A stretch of 64,000 nt of DNA from Sporosarcina ureae (GTDB taxonomy: Bacteria > Bacillota > Bacilli > Bacillales_A > Planococcaceae). A model generated the notes under the pieces. That model had not been told where the DNA came from and searched no databases. It saw only the letters and a list, made by a program, of their open reading frames with translations. The position numbers and the translations under genes are program-made. Where the stretch lies: NCBI RefSeq assembly GCF_029267015.1, contig NZ_JARIEA010000035.1:24711-88710 (forward strand), read 5' to 3'. This document shows positions 7,556 through 16,238 of the stretch, piece after piece; positions within the stretch are counted from its first letter, which is position 1; each line of letters starts with the position of its first letter.

Positions 7556-8782
7556 ATGAAAGAAGAACTAATCGAACGACTCACACGCTACGCTAAAATT
7601 GATACACAATCTGACGCTACTTCGGACACAACACCGTCCACAGAAAAACAATGGGACCTGTTGCGGGTGCTCGAAAAAGAGATGACTGATATTGGTCTTG
7701 AAGACATTTCAGTCGATGAAAACGGCTACCTATTTGGTACACTCCGATCAAATACAGAAAAACAATTACCAACGGTCGGCTTCTTGGCGCATATCGACAC
7801 AGCTCCTGACTACACGGGCACGAACGTCAATCCACAACGCATTGATAACTATGACGGTAAAGATATCTCATTAAATGAATCAACAATCATGAGCGTACAA
7901 GCATTTCCAGAGCTTAACAACTACATTGGCCATACCCTGATTACGACAGACGGCACAACTTTATTAGGTGCAGACGATAAAGCTGGCATCGCGGAAATCA
8001 TGACAGCGATGCACTATTTAGTCGAGCACCCTGAAATCAAACACGGGAAGGTACGCATAGGCTTCACACCTGATGAAGAAATCGGGCTTGGTCCACATAA
8101 GTTTGACGTAGAACGTTTTGGCGCTGACTTTGCTTATACAATGGACGGCGGACCACTTGGAGAACTACAGTATGAAAGTTTTAACGCTGCAGGCGTTGAA
8201 GTGATTTTCCATGGTGCGAATGTCCACCCAGGAACAGCTAAAGATAAAATGGTCAACTCCTTGCTGATCGCGGCAGAATTCCAGCAAGCTATGCCACAAC
8301 ACGAAATCCCGCAGGAAACGGAGCATTATGAAGGTTTCATTCACTTAATGAATATCGATGGTTCTGTAGAAAAAACGACCTACGACTATATCATCCGTGA
8401 CTTTGATAGAGATTCTTTTGAAGCTCGCAAGCAACTTGTACAAGATACTGCTACACAGCTTCAGGAAAAGTACGGTCAACATGCGATAGAGCTAACAGTA
8501 ACGGATCAGTACTTCAATATGGGTGAGAAAATTACGCCTGTAATGGAAATCGTCGATGTAGTAGCGGATGTCTATCGGAGTCTTGATATTGAACCGAAAA
8601 TCGCACCCATTCGTGGAGGCACAGATGGTTCCCAACTTTCCTATATGGGAATGCCAACGCCAAATATCTTTACGGGCGGCGAAAATTACCACGGTAAATA
8701 CGAATTCATCTCAGCAGACAATATGGTGAAAGCTACGCAAGTTATTATCGAGACATTGAAACTTCAAGAACAACGCGGTTAA
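7556..8782 (+). CDS. pepT: Peptidase T (tripeptide aminopeptidase)
   Basis: This 408-residue cytosolic zinc aminopeptidase of the M20B family removes the N-terminal residue from tripeptides. Visible motifs are [11 protein letters not shown] (metal His and Asp near residue 80), [16 protein letters not shown] (bridging Asp near 142), TPDEEIG (catalytic Glu near 176) and YTMDGG. Length and motif order match PepT. The start has GGAGAGGAG about 10 nt upstream. The next transporter gene begins 4 bp after its stop, so the two probably share a transcript. Confidence 0.95.
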   Translation: MKEELIERLTRYAKIDTQSDATSDTTPSTEKQWDLLRVLEKEMTDIGLEDISVDENGYLFGTLRSNTEKQLPTVGFLAHIDTAPDYTGTNVNPQRIDNYDGKDISLNESTIMSVQAFPELNNYIGHTLITTDGTTLLGADDKAGIAEIMTAMHYLVEHPEIKHGKVRIGFTPDEEIGLGPHKFDVERFGADFAYTMDGGPLGELQYESFNAAGVEVIFHGANVHPGTAKDKMVNSLLIAAEFQQAMPQHEIPQETEHYEGFIHLMNIDGSVEKTTYDYIIRDFDRDSFEARKQLVQDTATQLQEKYGQHAIELTVTDQYFNMGEKITPVMEIVDVVADVYRSLDIEPKIAPIRGGTDGSQLSYMGMPTPNIFTGGENYHGKYEFISADNMVKATQVIIETLKLQEQRG

Positions 8783-8786
8783 GCGT

Positions 8787-9740
8787 ATGAAAGCAATTTG
8801 GATTGGCATTTTATCCGCACTATTCTTTGCGGTGACATTTGTACTGAATCGATCCATGGAACTGGATGGCGGTAGCTGGATGTGGAGTGCTTCACTGCGC
8901 TATTTCTTCATGGTTCCATTTCTACTCATTATTGTAGCGATGCGTAGAGGTTTGCATGGCGTCAAACGGGAAATGACTGTTGCTCCATGGCCTTTTTTCA
9001 TCTGGATTTTCGTCGCATTCGTTCTGTTCTATGGTCCGCTGACGTTTTCAGCTGGCTATAGTCCGGGATGGCTTGTTGCGGGAACGTGGCAAATGACGAT
9101 TGTGGCTGGGGTTTTGCTAGCACCCTTCTTCACGTTCCAAGCGAAGACGGAAACAGGTGAATTCCGCACAATCCGCCACCGTATTCCGGCAGCATCGTTG
9201 GTGATTTCATTGGTCATCTTAGTGGGTGTCGTGTTGATCCAGATTCCACATGCGAGTAGCGTATCGACTAAAACTATTTTGCTCGGTACGTTGCCGCTTG
9301 TCATTGCAGCATTCGCCTATCCACTTGGTAATCGGAAAATGATGAACCTAGTAGGCGGACGTCTTGATATGTTCCAACGTGTACTTGCGATGACACTAAT
9401 GACGATACCGATTTGGTTAATCCTCGCGTTCTATGCTTGGTCGACGGTCGGATTGCCTTCTACAAGCCAAGTGGTGCAGTCATTGATTGTCTCGGTGAGT
9501 TCAGGCGTTATAGCCACCTCTCTCTTCTTCATGGCAACCGATATAGTGCAACATGATCAAGGAAAACTAGCGGCAGTTGAAGCTACGCAGTCTGTCGAAT
9601 TAATTTTCGCCATGCTTGGTGAGATGCTGTTGCTAAGCTTGCCATTACCTGGCGTTCTTTCATTAGTAGGCGTGCTAGTAATTATCGGTGGCATGTCGTT
9701 GCATAGTTATCAAACTGCATTAGCCAGTAAAAATACATAG
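8787..9740 (+). CDS. Multidrug resistance efflux transporter family (DMT superfamily)
   Basis: This 317-residue protein has about ten hydrophobic helices. It resembles the multidrug-resistance efflux branch of the DMT superfamily more than the EamA branch (AVTFVLNRSMELDGGSWMWSASLRY start, and QHDQGKLAAVEATQSVELIFA near the C-terminal repeat). The substrate is unknown. It follows pepT after 4 bp and ends at a strong bidirectional terminator. Confidence 0.78.
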   Translation: MKAIWIGILSALFFAVTFVLNRSMELDGGSWMWSASLRYFFMVPFLLIIVAMRRGLHGVKREMTVAPWPFFIWIFVAFVLFYGPLTFSAGYSPGWLVAGTWQMTIVAGVLLAPFFTFQAKTETGEFRTIRHRIPAASLVISLVILVGVVLIQIPHASSVSTKTILLGTLPLVIAAFAYPLGNRKMMNLVGGRLDMFQRVLAMTLMTIPIWLILAFYAWSTVGLPSTSQVVQSLIVSVSSGVIATSLFFMATDIVQHDQGKLAAVEATQSVELIFAMLGEMLLLSLPLPGVLSLVGVLVIIGGMSLHSYQTALASKNT

Positions 9741-9741
9741 A

Positions 9742-9790
9742 AAAGGGTTGTCCGATAGTCAGTTTATGACCCGTTGGACAACCCTTTTTT
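9742..9790. terminator. Bidirectional terminator
   Basis: AAAGGGTTGTCC (9742-9753) pairs with GGACAACCCTTT (9776-9787). It is flanked by T-runs on either strand and serves the convergent DMT genes. Confidence 0.85.
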
Positions 9791-10695
9791 CATATTTTAC
9801 GCTCTTTAATTTGTCGTGGGATACGCTTTCGCAATAATTGCGGTCTGACTTCAGATAATAAAATGGCGATAAAGATAATCAATGCGCCAAGAAACATTCG
9901 AAATGTCAGTAATTCGTAAGCAAGAGCTACGGAAAAGACCATCCCCCACACGGACTCCGTTGACAAAATAATTGCAGCTTTCGTTTCCGACAGATGCTTC
10001 TGTGCAACGGTTTGCATCAAAAATGCAAGTGTCGTCGAGAACACTGCTAAGTACAATACTGAACTTAAGGCTGCCGGATCCATAGAGAACGAAGTCTCGC
10101 CTATTACAATGACGGTGATACAGCTGATCACTGCGGCAACCGTCATTTGCAATAATGTCAGCAAAATAGGATCCACCGAACTGACGAATCGTCCTGTGTA
10201 GAAGATATGGAATGCGAACATCACGGCGCAACCAAGTGTAAGCAGGTCTCCTATATTTATGCTTGAAGACCACTGCAACGATAAGACTGCTACTCCGATG
10301 AGTGCCAAAACGGCACCAGCTAACTCAAATTTGTCGAGTTTTCGCTTATATAGGATAAATGCGATAAACGGTACCATCACTACATTCACACCCGTTAGAA
10401 AGGCATTTTTTGAAGGTGTTGTGAATTGAAGTCCTACTGTTTGTAAGGCAAATGCTGCGTACAGCAAGATCCCGAGCACTGTTCCTTGCCATAGTATTGA
10501 TTTGTTTAGTTGGCGTAGCCGCTTGTGGAATACGAGTGCTAGTAATAGTGCACCGATTGTGAAGCGCACTGCTAAGATTTGATACGGTGTGTAGTAATCC
10601 AAAGCGAGCGCGCTCATCACAAAGCCGCTACCCCAGATGATGGCGGTGATTGTCAATCCGATTTCGCCTATGTATTTTCTCATTTCTTTCACCAT
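9790..10695 (-). CDS. EamA/DMT family transporter
   Basis: This 301-residue ten-helix membrane protein has two EamA repeats, with the typical IIWGSGFVMSALALDYYTPYQILAVRF opening. The frame stays open 165 bp further upstream, but that stretch reads through an intergenic repeat and is not believable protein, so the ATG at 10695 behind CGGAAG is used. A second ATG 12 bp further in also fits. The substrate is unknown. Confidence 0.8.
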   Translation of the reverse strand: MVKEMRKYIGEIGLTITAIIWGSGFVMSALALDYYTPYQILAVRFTIGALLLALVFHKRLRQLNKSILWQGTVLGILLYAAFALQTVGLQFTTPSKNAFLTGVNVVMVPFIAFILYKRKLDKFELAGAVLALIGVAVLSLQWSSSINIGDLLTLGCAVMFAFHIFYTGRFVSSVDPILLTLLQMTVAAVISCITVIVIGETSFSMDPAALSSVLYLAVFSTTLAFLMQTVAQKHLSETKAAIILSTESVWGMVFSVALAYELLTFRMFLGALIIFIAILLSEVRPQLLRKRIPRQIKERKI

Positions 10696-10788
10696 GCTTC
10701 CGCTAGTCAGTCGTATTATTCTAGCACGAATTTCTGTCGGATTATAGATGAATTTGTAATCAGGAGCCTCTTTTGCGAATGGTGAGGG

Positions 10789-10858
10789 ACTTTGTAAGTG
10801 TGATGGGATGGAAGCTCCAGCTGACGAGCCCTCCAGAAAGCGTCCCCTCCGAAGCGCC
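10789..10858. repeat. Intergenic repeat C (composite, shortened copy)
   Basis: The left 35 bp (10789-10823) match the inverted right end of repeat E at 35627-35660 with two differences. The right part, inverted (GATTGGCGC, then GGAGGGGACGCTTTC), matches the left end of repeat D at 35.3 kb. Copy C therefore looks like repeats D and E fused with the middle removed. Confidence 0.7.
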
Positions 10859-10903
10859 AATCGCCATTATCCAACACTATCGCCAGCCTATCTAATTCCA
10901 CAT

Positions 10904-10951
10904 CAAAAAGCTGTCCAGGAAGTCACATACATCATGACTTCCTGGACAGCT
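10904..10951 (-). terminator. Terminator of the ABC importer operon
   Basis: A 17-bp perfect stem, AGCTGTCCAGGAAGTCA with its complement around a 9-nt loop, is followed leftwards by TTTTT. Confidence 0.85.
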
Positions 10952-10962
10952 ACGTCTACCTA

Positions 10963-12045
10963 TTACTCTTCATACAATCCTATCTCCTTAATAGCACGCT
11001 CGACTAACGATGGATCTACAGACTTGTCAAAGTCGATTTCGCCACGTATAGCGCCATTCGCTTTGTACATCTCATACTGCTTCTTAATATCGTCGATGAA
11101 CATCTTACCGTTCGGATCGAGCCCTGTAACGAATACTCTCTCCCATAGTTCATGATCCTTCAAAGCGGTATGTTTCACCATGATGTCGATGATCTCATCT
11201 TTTCCTTGATCCTTAAAGAACGCGTCGTTGTAGTCACGCACTCCTTTTAGGTAGGCTGCCATGAAGCGCACCGATAGATCTTTATTGGCCATGAACTGCG
11301 GTGAAGCCAATACCATGGCGATCTGAGACTCGGGTGCATAGTCTGTCGCATCACCGAAGCGTACGTGGAAACCGTTGTGGATTCCTTGTGCGATCAATGG
11401 TTCAATGTTCAATGCAGCATCAATTGTTCCTGAATCAATTGCTCCGAGCATCGCACCGAAGTCTGCGATATGGACATATTCCACGTCGTCTTCTGTCAAA
11501 CCTGCGTGCTTTAACATTTCTTCATAGATATACCCATCAATCGAATTTCTTGATGACACAGCAATTTTCTTTCCTTTGAAGTCGCTGTACTCCTTAATTT
11601 CATCCACCATATGATTACCAATGACGAAACTGAAGTAGGACTTGCCAAGCATATTATGTCCTTTATCTGCGATAATTCGAACATCGATTCCTTGGGCAAT
11701 CGCGTTGAAGAATGATGCGGTAGAAACGCCACCCGCGATATCCACTTCTCCGGCAGCTAGTGCAGGCAACATATCATCGCTGTTGGCAAAGTCCGCAAAA
11801 TCTACACGTATATTATAGTCGTCAAAATAGCCTTTTTCTTTCGCAATATAGAAACCAGCTCCAGAAGCAGCCCCATCTTCCGCAATGAATACCTTCGCCT
11901 GCTTTTCAAGCGGAGCTAAGTCACCGGATATCGGCTTATCATCGTTCGCTACAGGCTTCACAACTTCTTTTGGAGAGCATGCACCCATCATCAATACAAC
12001 CGACAATACGCTGAATAAACCTGCCTTTTTCATCCACTTCCTCAC
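10963..12045 (-). CDS. ABC transporter substrate-binding lipoprotein (NMT1/SsuA-like)
   Basis: This 360-residue lipoprotein has a signal peptide ending in the lipobox LMMGAC (lipid-anchored Cys), then an NMT1/THI5-type binding fold (GFYIAKEKGYFDDYNIRV; PALAAGEVDIAGGVSTASF; KGKKIAVSSRNSIDGYI). Relatives bind sulfonates, nitrate, taurine, pyrimidines or riboflavin-like compounds; the ligand is not decided by sequence. The GTG at 12045 with AAGGAG 7 nt upstream is preferred; the ATG 12 bp inside, behind GAGG, is also possible. It is the last gene of a permease-ATPase-binding protein operon. Confidence 0.82.
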   Translation of the reverse strand: MRKWMKKAGLFSVLSVVLMMGACSPKEVVKPVANDDKPISGDLAPLEKQAKVFIAEDGAASGAGFYIAKEKGYFDDYNIRVDFADFANSDDMLPALAAGEVDIAGGVSTASFFNAIAQGIDVRIIADKGHNMLGKSYFSFVIGNHMVDEIKEYSDFKGKKIAVSSRNSIDGYIYEEMLKHAGLTEDDVEYVHIADFGAMLGAIDSGTIDAALNIEPLIAQGIHNGFHVRFGDATDYAPESQIAMVLASPQFMANKDLSVRFMAAYLKGVRDYNDAFFKDQGKDEIIDIMVKHTALKDHELWERVFVTGLDPNGKMFIDDIKKQYEMYKANGAIRGEIDFDKSVDPSLVERAIKEIGLYEE

Positions 12046-12065
12046 ATCATCTCTCCTTTTATCAT

Positions 12066-12845
12066 TTATTCCCTCGATTTCAATACTTCTTCTTGCAAGT
12101 GATGCCAAATCTCAATGAATTTTGCTGCCATTTCAGGATCTTTCCGAATATCTTCCATCTTTCTCGGTCTAGGTTTATCAATGATAATCTCTTCAATAAT
12201 TTTTCCTGGCTGTGCGCCCATCAATAGAATTCGATCACTTAACAACAATGCTTCATCAATACTATGCGTAATGAACAACACCGTCTTCTTCGTCTCTGCC
12301 CAAATACTCAATAACTCTTCCTGCAAAATGAAACGATTCTGTTCATCGAGCGCGCCAAACGGTTCATCCATCAATAGGATCTCCGGATCGTTTGCGAATG
12401 CTCTGGCAATACTCACTCGTTGTTTCATTCCACCAGACAATTCCTTTGGATATAGCGAAGCGAATCGCTCCAATCCTGTCTTCTTCAAATAAAAGTCCGT
12501 TCGTTCAGCAATGAATGCTTTCGGCAAATTACGCATCTTCAATCCAAAGGCGACGTTTTCTCGTACCGTCAACCACGGAATAACCCCACGTTCTTGGAAT
12601 ACCATTGATTGCAGAGGCCGATCATTCGATTCCGTTTCAATCGTAAAAGTGCCAACACTTGGTTGTTCAAGTCCGGCAAGAATCCGCAGTAATGTCGTCT
12701 TGCCACATCCACTCGGTCCGACTATACAAACGAACTCACCGTCTTTTACAGTCATGGAAATATTCTCAAGCGCGACGACACTATCTTGTTTCTTATAAAA
12801 GGACTTCATTAATCCATCTACTGAAATTTTAGGCTTCCCCTCCAT
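12066..12845 (-). CDS. ABC transporter ATP-binding protein (SsuB/TauB-like)
   Basis: This 259-residue cytosolic ATPase has Walker A GPSGCGKTT, signature LSGGMKQR, Walker B ILLMDEP, D-loop GALD and the switch His in FITHSIDEA. It powers import of the ligand bound by the downstream lipoprotein. The ATG at 12845 lies 8 nt after GGAGG and overlaps the end of the permease gene; an ATG at 12860 is an alternative. The SsuB/TauB subfamily is suggested by QERGVIPWLTVRENVAFGL. Confidence 0.88.
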   Translation of the reverse strand: MEGKPKISVDGLMKSFYKKQDSVVALENISMTVKDGEFVCIVGPSGCGKTTLLRILAGLEQPSVGTFTIETESNDRPLQSMVFQERGVIPWLTVRENVAFGLKMRNLPKAFIAERTDFYLKKTGLERFASLYPKELSGGMKQRVSIARAFANDPEILLMDEPFGALDEQNRFILQEELLSIWAETKKTVLFITHSIDEALLLSDRILLMGAQPGKIIEEIIIDKPRPRKMEDIRKDPEMAAKFIEIWHHLQEEVLKSRE

Positions 12846-12850
12846 TTCCC

Positions 12851-13669
12851 TCACCTCCATGGCAGTAACTTATTTTGAAGCGCGCGCAGTAAAAGCGAGA
12901 ATAAATAACCGAAAAACGAGATCAGAATTAATCCCACATACATTTCGGGTAATAAAAAGGCCTTATAGGACGTCCATATCAAATAACCAATCCCTGAAGT
13001 CGCTCCCATCATCTCTGCCGCCACAATCGTCAACAACGCAATCGCCTGCCCCATCTGGATTCCTTCGAGCATGACAGGCAACGCGCCGGGAAGGGCAATT
13101 TTGAAGAAGAAATTCCACTGGCTCGTTTGATAGTTACTCGCAACATCCAAATAAATCTTATCAATATTCAATACACCTGCCGCTGTGTTGATCACAACTG
13201 GGAAAAACACACTTCCCGCAATCGTCACCACTTTCGATAAATCCCCGATTCCGAATAAAATAATAATGATCGGCAATAACGCCAATGTCGGAATAGGCAT
13301 AAGCGCCATAACAATCGGCTGTACAAAATGTCGGATCGGTGAATATAATCCCATCAGCAAACCGACAATAATACCTGGTATTACACCTGCCAGAAATCCG
13401 ATGAATATTCGATACAATGATACACCAACATGCTTCGCCATCGCACCGCTCACAATCATGTCATAGAAAGTTTGCACAATTGTAGTGGGCGGTGGGAAAA
13501 AACGAATATCCAAGATACCTGTTCTGGACATTACTTCCCATAACACTAGCAAGAAGATCGGCGACACAATCGTCAGCAATTGCTTGCCGCGTTCTTTACG
13601 TTGCCGCATCTTCCATTCTCTTTGCTCCACCTCAAATGATTCATTACGAGCCAATTCTTGGGTCTCCAC
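12851..13669 (-). CDS. ABC transporter permease (SsuC/TauC-like)
   Basis: This 272-residue membrane protein has six predicted helices and the EAA-type coupling loop (FFKIALPGALPVMLEGIQMG, about residues 190-210) of BPD-type importers. It is the first gene of the operon and starts with GTG behind GAGGTG. It lies divergent to the FhuF-like gene with 107 bp between them. Confidence 0.87.
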   Translation of the reverse strand: METQELARNESFEVEQREWKMRQRKERGKQLLTIVSPIFLLVLWEVMSRTGILDIRFFPPPTTIVQTFYDMIVSGAMAKHVGVSLYRIFIGFLAGVIPGIIVGLLMGLYSPIRHFVQPIVMALMPIPTLALLPIIIILFGIGDLSKVVTIAGSVFFPVVINTAAGVLNIDKIYLDVASNYQTSQWNFFFKIALPGALPVMLEGIQMGQAIALLTIVAAEMMGATSGIGYLIWTSYKAFLLPEMYVGLILISFFGYLFSLLLRALQNKLLPWR

Positions 13670-13741
13670 CCTTCACCACCTCTTCACTGCCTATTGTATG
13701 TAAAGGCCTAGGAAACTGGTTGGGCAGGCATAGCATTCAAG

Positions 13742-13776
13742 TTGTTTCTATCAAAATAATTGATTATACTGAAACC
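13742..13776 (+). promoter_or_regulatory. fhuF-like promoter with possible Fur site
   Basis: TTGTTT (13742-13747), a 17-nt spacer and TATACT (13765-13770) form a sigma-A promoter whose expected start point is the A of the ATG at 13777. The spacer contains ATAATTGATTAT, an AT-rich inverted repeat that partly resembles a Fur box. No Shine-Dalgarno sequence is visible. Confidence 0.5.
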
Positions 13777-14484
13777 ATGACTACACTTACATCAGACCAA
13801 ATCAGAGAATTGAATAGTTACAGCATCTACCTGAATCCACCAGCACATCCCGTCTTTACACTAGCGGATGTATTGGACCATTCAAAAGTACAGAGTATCG
13901 TACAAGTGATCCAAACCGTCAGCCAAAGTCCAAATGAAGTCGTCGCTACTTCATTCTTCGTTCGCCGACTCGGTATGTTTTTCGCTATGCAGTTGTATAA
14001 TCTCGCTGCGTATGATGAGATGTGGAACGGATCAGCGGAAGATTTACAATTTGGCGCTCTAGAAGAGTTCGGCAATAAAACGATCAGTACTTTTGCAGAT
14101 GGCTCAGATTGGGAAATGATTGATGACGAAGATCGCCAATCGCATATTAGACGTGTTCTGGATGATGCACACGCAGTGATTACGTCATTGCGTACAGCTG
14201 TCTCCGTATCTCCCTTAACTTTATGGGAAAACATCTTCGGCTTCTGGCTATGGCAGTATCATGTGCTATTGACTGATCCAGGATCGGAAATGGAAGCGAG
14301 AGAAGACTTAGACATACTAAAAGACGATACCATATGGACGGGTATCGCCGATCACTCACGTTTCGCAAGCTATTTGAATGGATCAGAACCGTCCGCTTTA
14401 TTAAACACCACTGTCCGCAAAACTTGTTGTTTTTCTAAAGACGTACCAGGATTGATGCGGTGTGGATTTTGTCCATTACCATGA
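13777..14484 (+). CDS. FhuF-like siderophore-iron reductase, 2Fe-2S protein
   Basis: This 235-residue cytosolic protein ends with the FhuF C-terminal iron-sulfur motif Cys217-Cys218, Cys229 and Cys232 (TCCFSKDVPGLMRCGFC). The middle resembles the IucA/FhuF scaffold (FFVRRLGMFFAMQLYNLAAYDEMW). Such proteins reduce ferric siderophores after import. Its frame runs far upstream without a start, but the first likely codon is the ATG at 13777. It has no ribosome binding site and sits 6 nt after a -10 box, so the mRNA may be leaderless. It is monocistronic, and no siderophore importer is adjacent unless the divergent ABC operon is one. Confidence 0.75.
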   Translation: MTTLTSDQIRELNSYSIYLNPPAHPVFTLADVLDHSKVQSIVQVIQTVSQSPNEVVATSFFVRRLGMFFAMQLYNLAAYDEMWNGSAEDLQFGALEEFGNKTISTFADGSDWEMIDDEDRQSHIRRVLDDAHAVITSLRTAVSVSPLTLWENIFGFWLWQYHVLLTDPGSEMEAREDLDILKDDTIWTGIADHSRFASYLNGSEPSALLNTTVRKTCCFSKDVPGLMRCGFCPLP

Positions 14485-14485
14485 A

Positions 14486-14524
14486 AAAAGCAGGCTTTCG
14501 CTCATTACGCGAAGGCCTGCTTTT
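14486..14524. terminator. Bidirectional terminator
   Basis: AAAAGCAGGC with TTCGC pairs with GCGAA and GCCTGCTTTT. It serves the convergent fhuF-like and small membrane protein genes and overlaps the stop of the latter. Confidence 0.8.
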
Positions 14525-14801
14525 AACGTTTACGATACGCATGATAGGATTGTTTGGTCGAATAGATGATCCCCATTGCCGCACCACTATAAAAAAACCC
14601 CATGAAGATTCCGGCAGATAAATTTTTTGGATGGCTAATAAATATAGACAAGCCGAGCGCAACTACTGTGGCTACTGTCGAAAGCCAGGTTAGTGGCACT
14701 TTAAATAACCACTTGGCAATCAGTACCACGACTAGAACAACTGGCACACCCCACATCGCATCCCATACATTGGTATGGATAACGGGAAATTCCGTCAGCA
14801 T
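14523..14801 (-). CDS. Small membrane protein of unknown function
   Basis: This 92-residue protein has three hydrophobic segments (about residues 15-32, 37-55 and 62-82) and a basic C-terminus. I do not recognise the family. The ribosome binding site GAGGATG precedes the ATG. It stands alone between the FhuF-like gene and the AI-2E family gene. Confidence 0.65.
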   Translation of the reverse strand: MLTEFPVIHTNVWDAMWGVPVVLVVVLIAKWLFKVPLTWLSTVATVVALGLSIFISHPKNLSAGIFMGFFYSGAAMGIIYSTKQSYHAYRKR

Positions 14802-14856
14802 ATGCTACATCCTCTCGTTTTTGTTAGGATGTACAATTATTCTTGATTTATCCATC

Positions 14857-14886
14857 AAAAAACCTTCCAGTCCATAGACTAGAAGG
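14857..14886 (-). terminator. Terminator of the AI-2E family gene
   Basis: Leftwards, CCTTCTAGTC pairs with GACTGGAAGG around a 4-nt loop, followed by TTTTTT. Confidence 0.8.
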
Positions 14887-14898
14887 CCGGTTCCACCG

Positions 14899-15978
14899 CT
14901 ATACGTTCTTCGTGGCGGCTTCACTAATTTCTTTTCGCATTTCATAGATGTTCTGCACAATGACTTTACCTACCGCATAGGCAGGTACAGCTACTAGGAT
15001 GCCTAGGAATCCTGCGAGACTTCCGGCTACTAGCAACACCGTAATGATGGTCAGTGGATGAATATCAAGAGATTTCCCCATGACGTTTGGCGTAATTAAG
15101 TTACTGTCGATTTGCTGTGCGACCAACGTAACAACTCCGACCCAAATCACTAACTTCGGTTCCTGTAAATACGCAATTATTACAGCGGGTGCCACCGCAA
15201 TCCATGGTCCGATGAATGGAATAATATTCATGAACAACGCTAAGATTGCCAACAATAAAGCATACTGCAGTCCGATAATGGAGTACCCAATCAAAATAAG
15301 TGTTGCTAATATTGCACTAATCAATAATTGTCCTTGAATATATGAACGCAATACGTGATCAATATCTTCTAAAGTCTTTTTCATCCATAAACGTCGTTTT
15401 CCCGAAAACAGATTGTAAATTCTCGGTGCCAATTTTTCATGATCCTTCAACATAAACAGGAAGAAGAATGGCACAAGCAATAGTAAAGCAACTGCCTGAA
15501 TGAACGACTGTACAAATTGTACTAGCCATTTTCCAAATGTTACAGCGAACGTTTGGATCGATTCAACTGCCGAATTCAAAGAATCCTGCAATCCTTCGGG
15601 AAGATTATCTTTTTCATTAAGAACTTGATCTTTCAGTTGTTCAATTTGGCGAGTAAGAGTAGGCCCATTATCCACTAAGTTATTCACTTGTTTCGTAACC
15701 ATTGGACCAATAATTGCAACTAAAATCCAAATAACAGCCACGAGGATCAGCATGATTGTGATGATACTTCCCCATCTTGGCATGTTCTTCTTTTCCAAGT
15801 AATGTTGAATAGGTACTGTAATGTAATAAAGAAGTCCACCAAAGATTAATGGCATAATAATTGTCTGTAAGATGATACCAACAGGTTTAAAAATATAATT
15901 TACTTCTAAAAAGTACTTGGTGATCAATAGCGCCAATAAGACGCCGACACCGGCCTGAAACCATACCTTTTTCGTCAA
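14899..15978 (-). CDS. AI-2E family transporter
   Basis: This 359-residue polytopic membrane protein has the AI-2E/PerM layout: paired N-terminal helices, a soluble helical segment (about residues 95-150, TRQIEQLKDQVLNEKDNLPEG) and a C-terminal helix block with FIGPWIAVAPAVIIAYLQEP and IDSNLITPNVMGKSLDIHPL. Family members have been linked to autoinducer-2 export, sodium/proton exchange or osmotic stress, so the role here is open. It is monocistronic. Confidence 0.88.
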   Translation of the reverse strand: MTKKVWFQAGVGVLLALLITKYFLEVNYIFKPVGIILQTIIMPLIFGGLLYYITVPIQHYLEKKNMPRWGSIITIMLILVAVIWILVAIIGPMVTKQVNNLVDNGPTLTRQIEQLKDQVLNEKDNLPEGLQDSLNSAVESIQTFAVTFGKWLVQFVQSFIQAVALLLLVPFFFLFMLKDHEKLAPRIYNLFSGKRRLWMKKTLEDIDHVLRSYIQGQLLISAILATLILIGYSIIGLQYALLLAILALFMNIIPFIGPWIAVAPAVIIAYLQEPKLVIWVGVVTLVAQQIDSNLITPNVMGKSLDIHPLTIITVLLVAGSLAGFLGILVAVPAYAVGKVIVQNIYEMRKEISEAATKNV

Positions 15979-16238
15979 AGCTTCACGTCCCTTCCGTTAC
16001 ATTTTATGTAGTTAGTTTAAGTATACGTTGTGTAGCCCTCTATGTCGAAAACCAACCTAGCTACTTCGATAGTATGATCAAAGGTTTTTCTCTAATTTAG
16101 TACATGGCTTTATATTAGAAAAGTCATTGGCTCACTACTTGTACTTCTGTTGTTTTCCCTACATACAAATTTCTTCAAACCTACTAAATTATGATAAACA
16201 AAGGATCCTTGGATAACAACCTGCATCCAGTTTACTTT

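Noticed and set aside
10696..10860. N-terminal extension of the DMT gene at 9790-10695
   Set aside because: The extension is translated repeat C sequence with no start signal; the protein family begins at the chosen ATG.
13492..13776. 95-residue upstream extension of the FhuF-like frame
   Set aside because: It overlaps the permease gene on the other strand and its own promoter region, and has no homology to FhuF.
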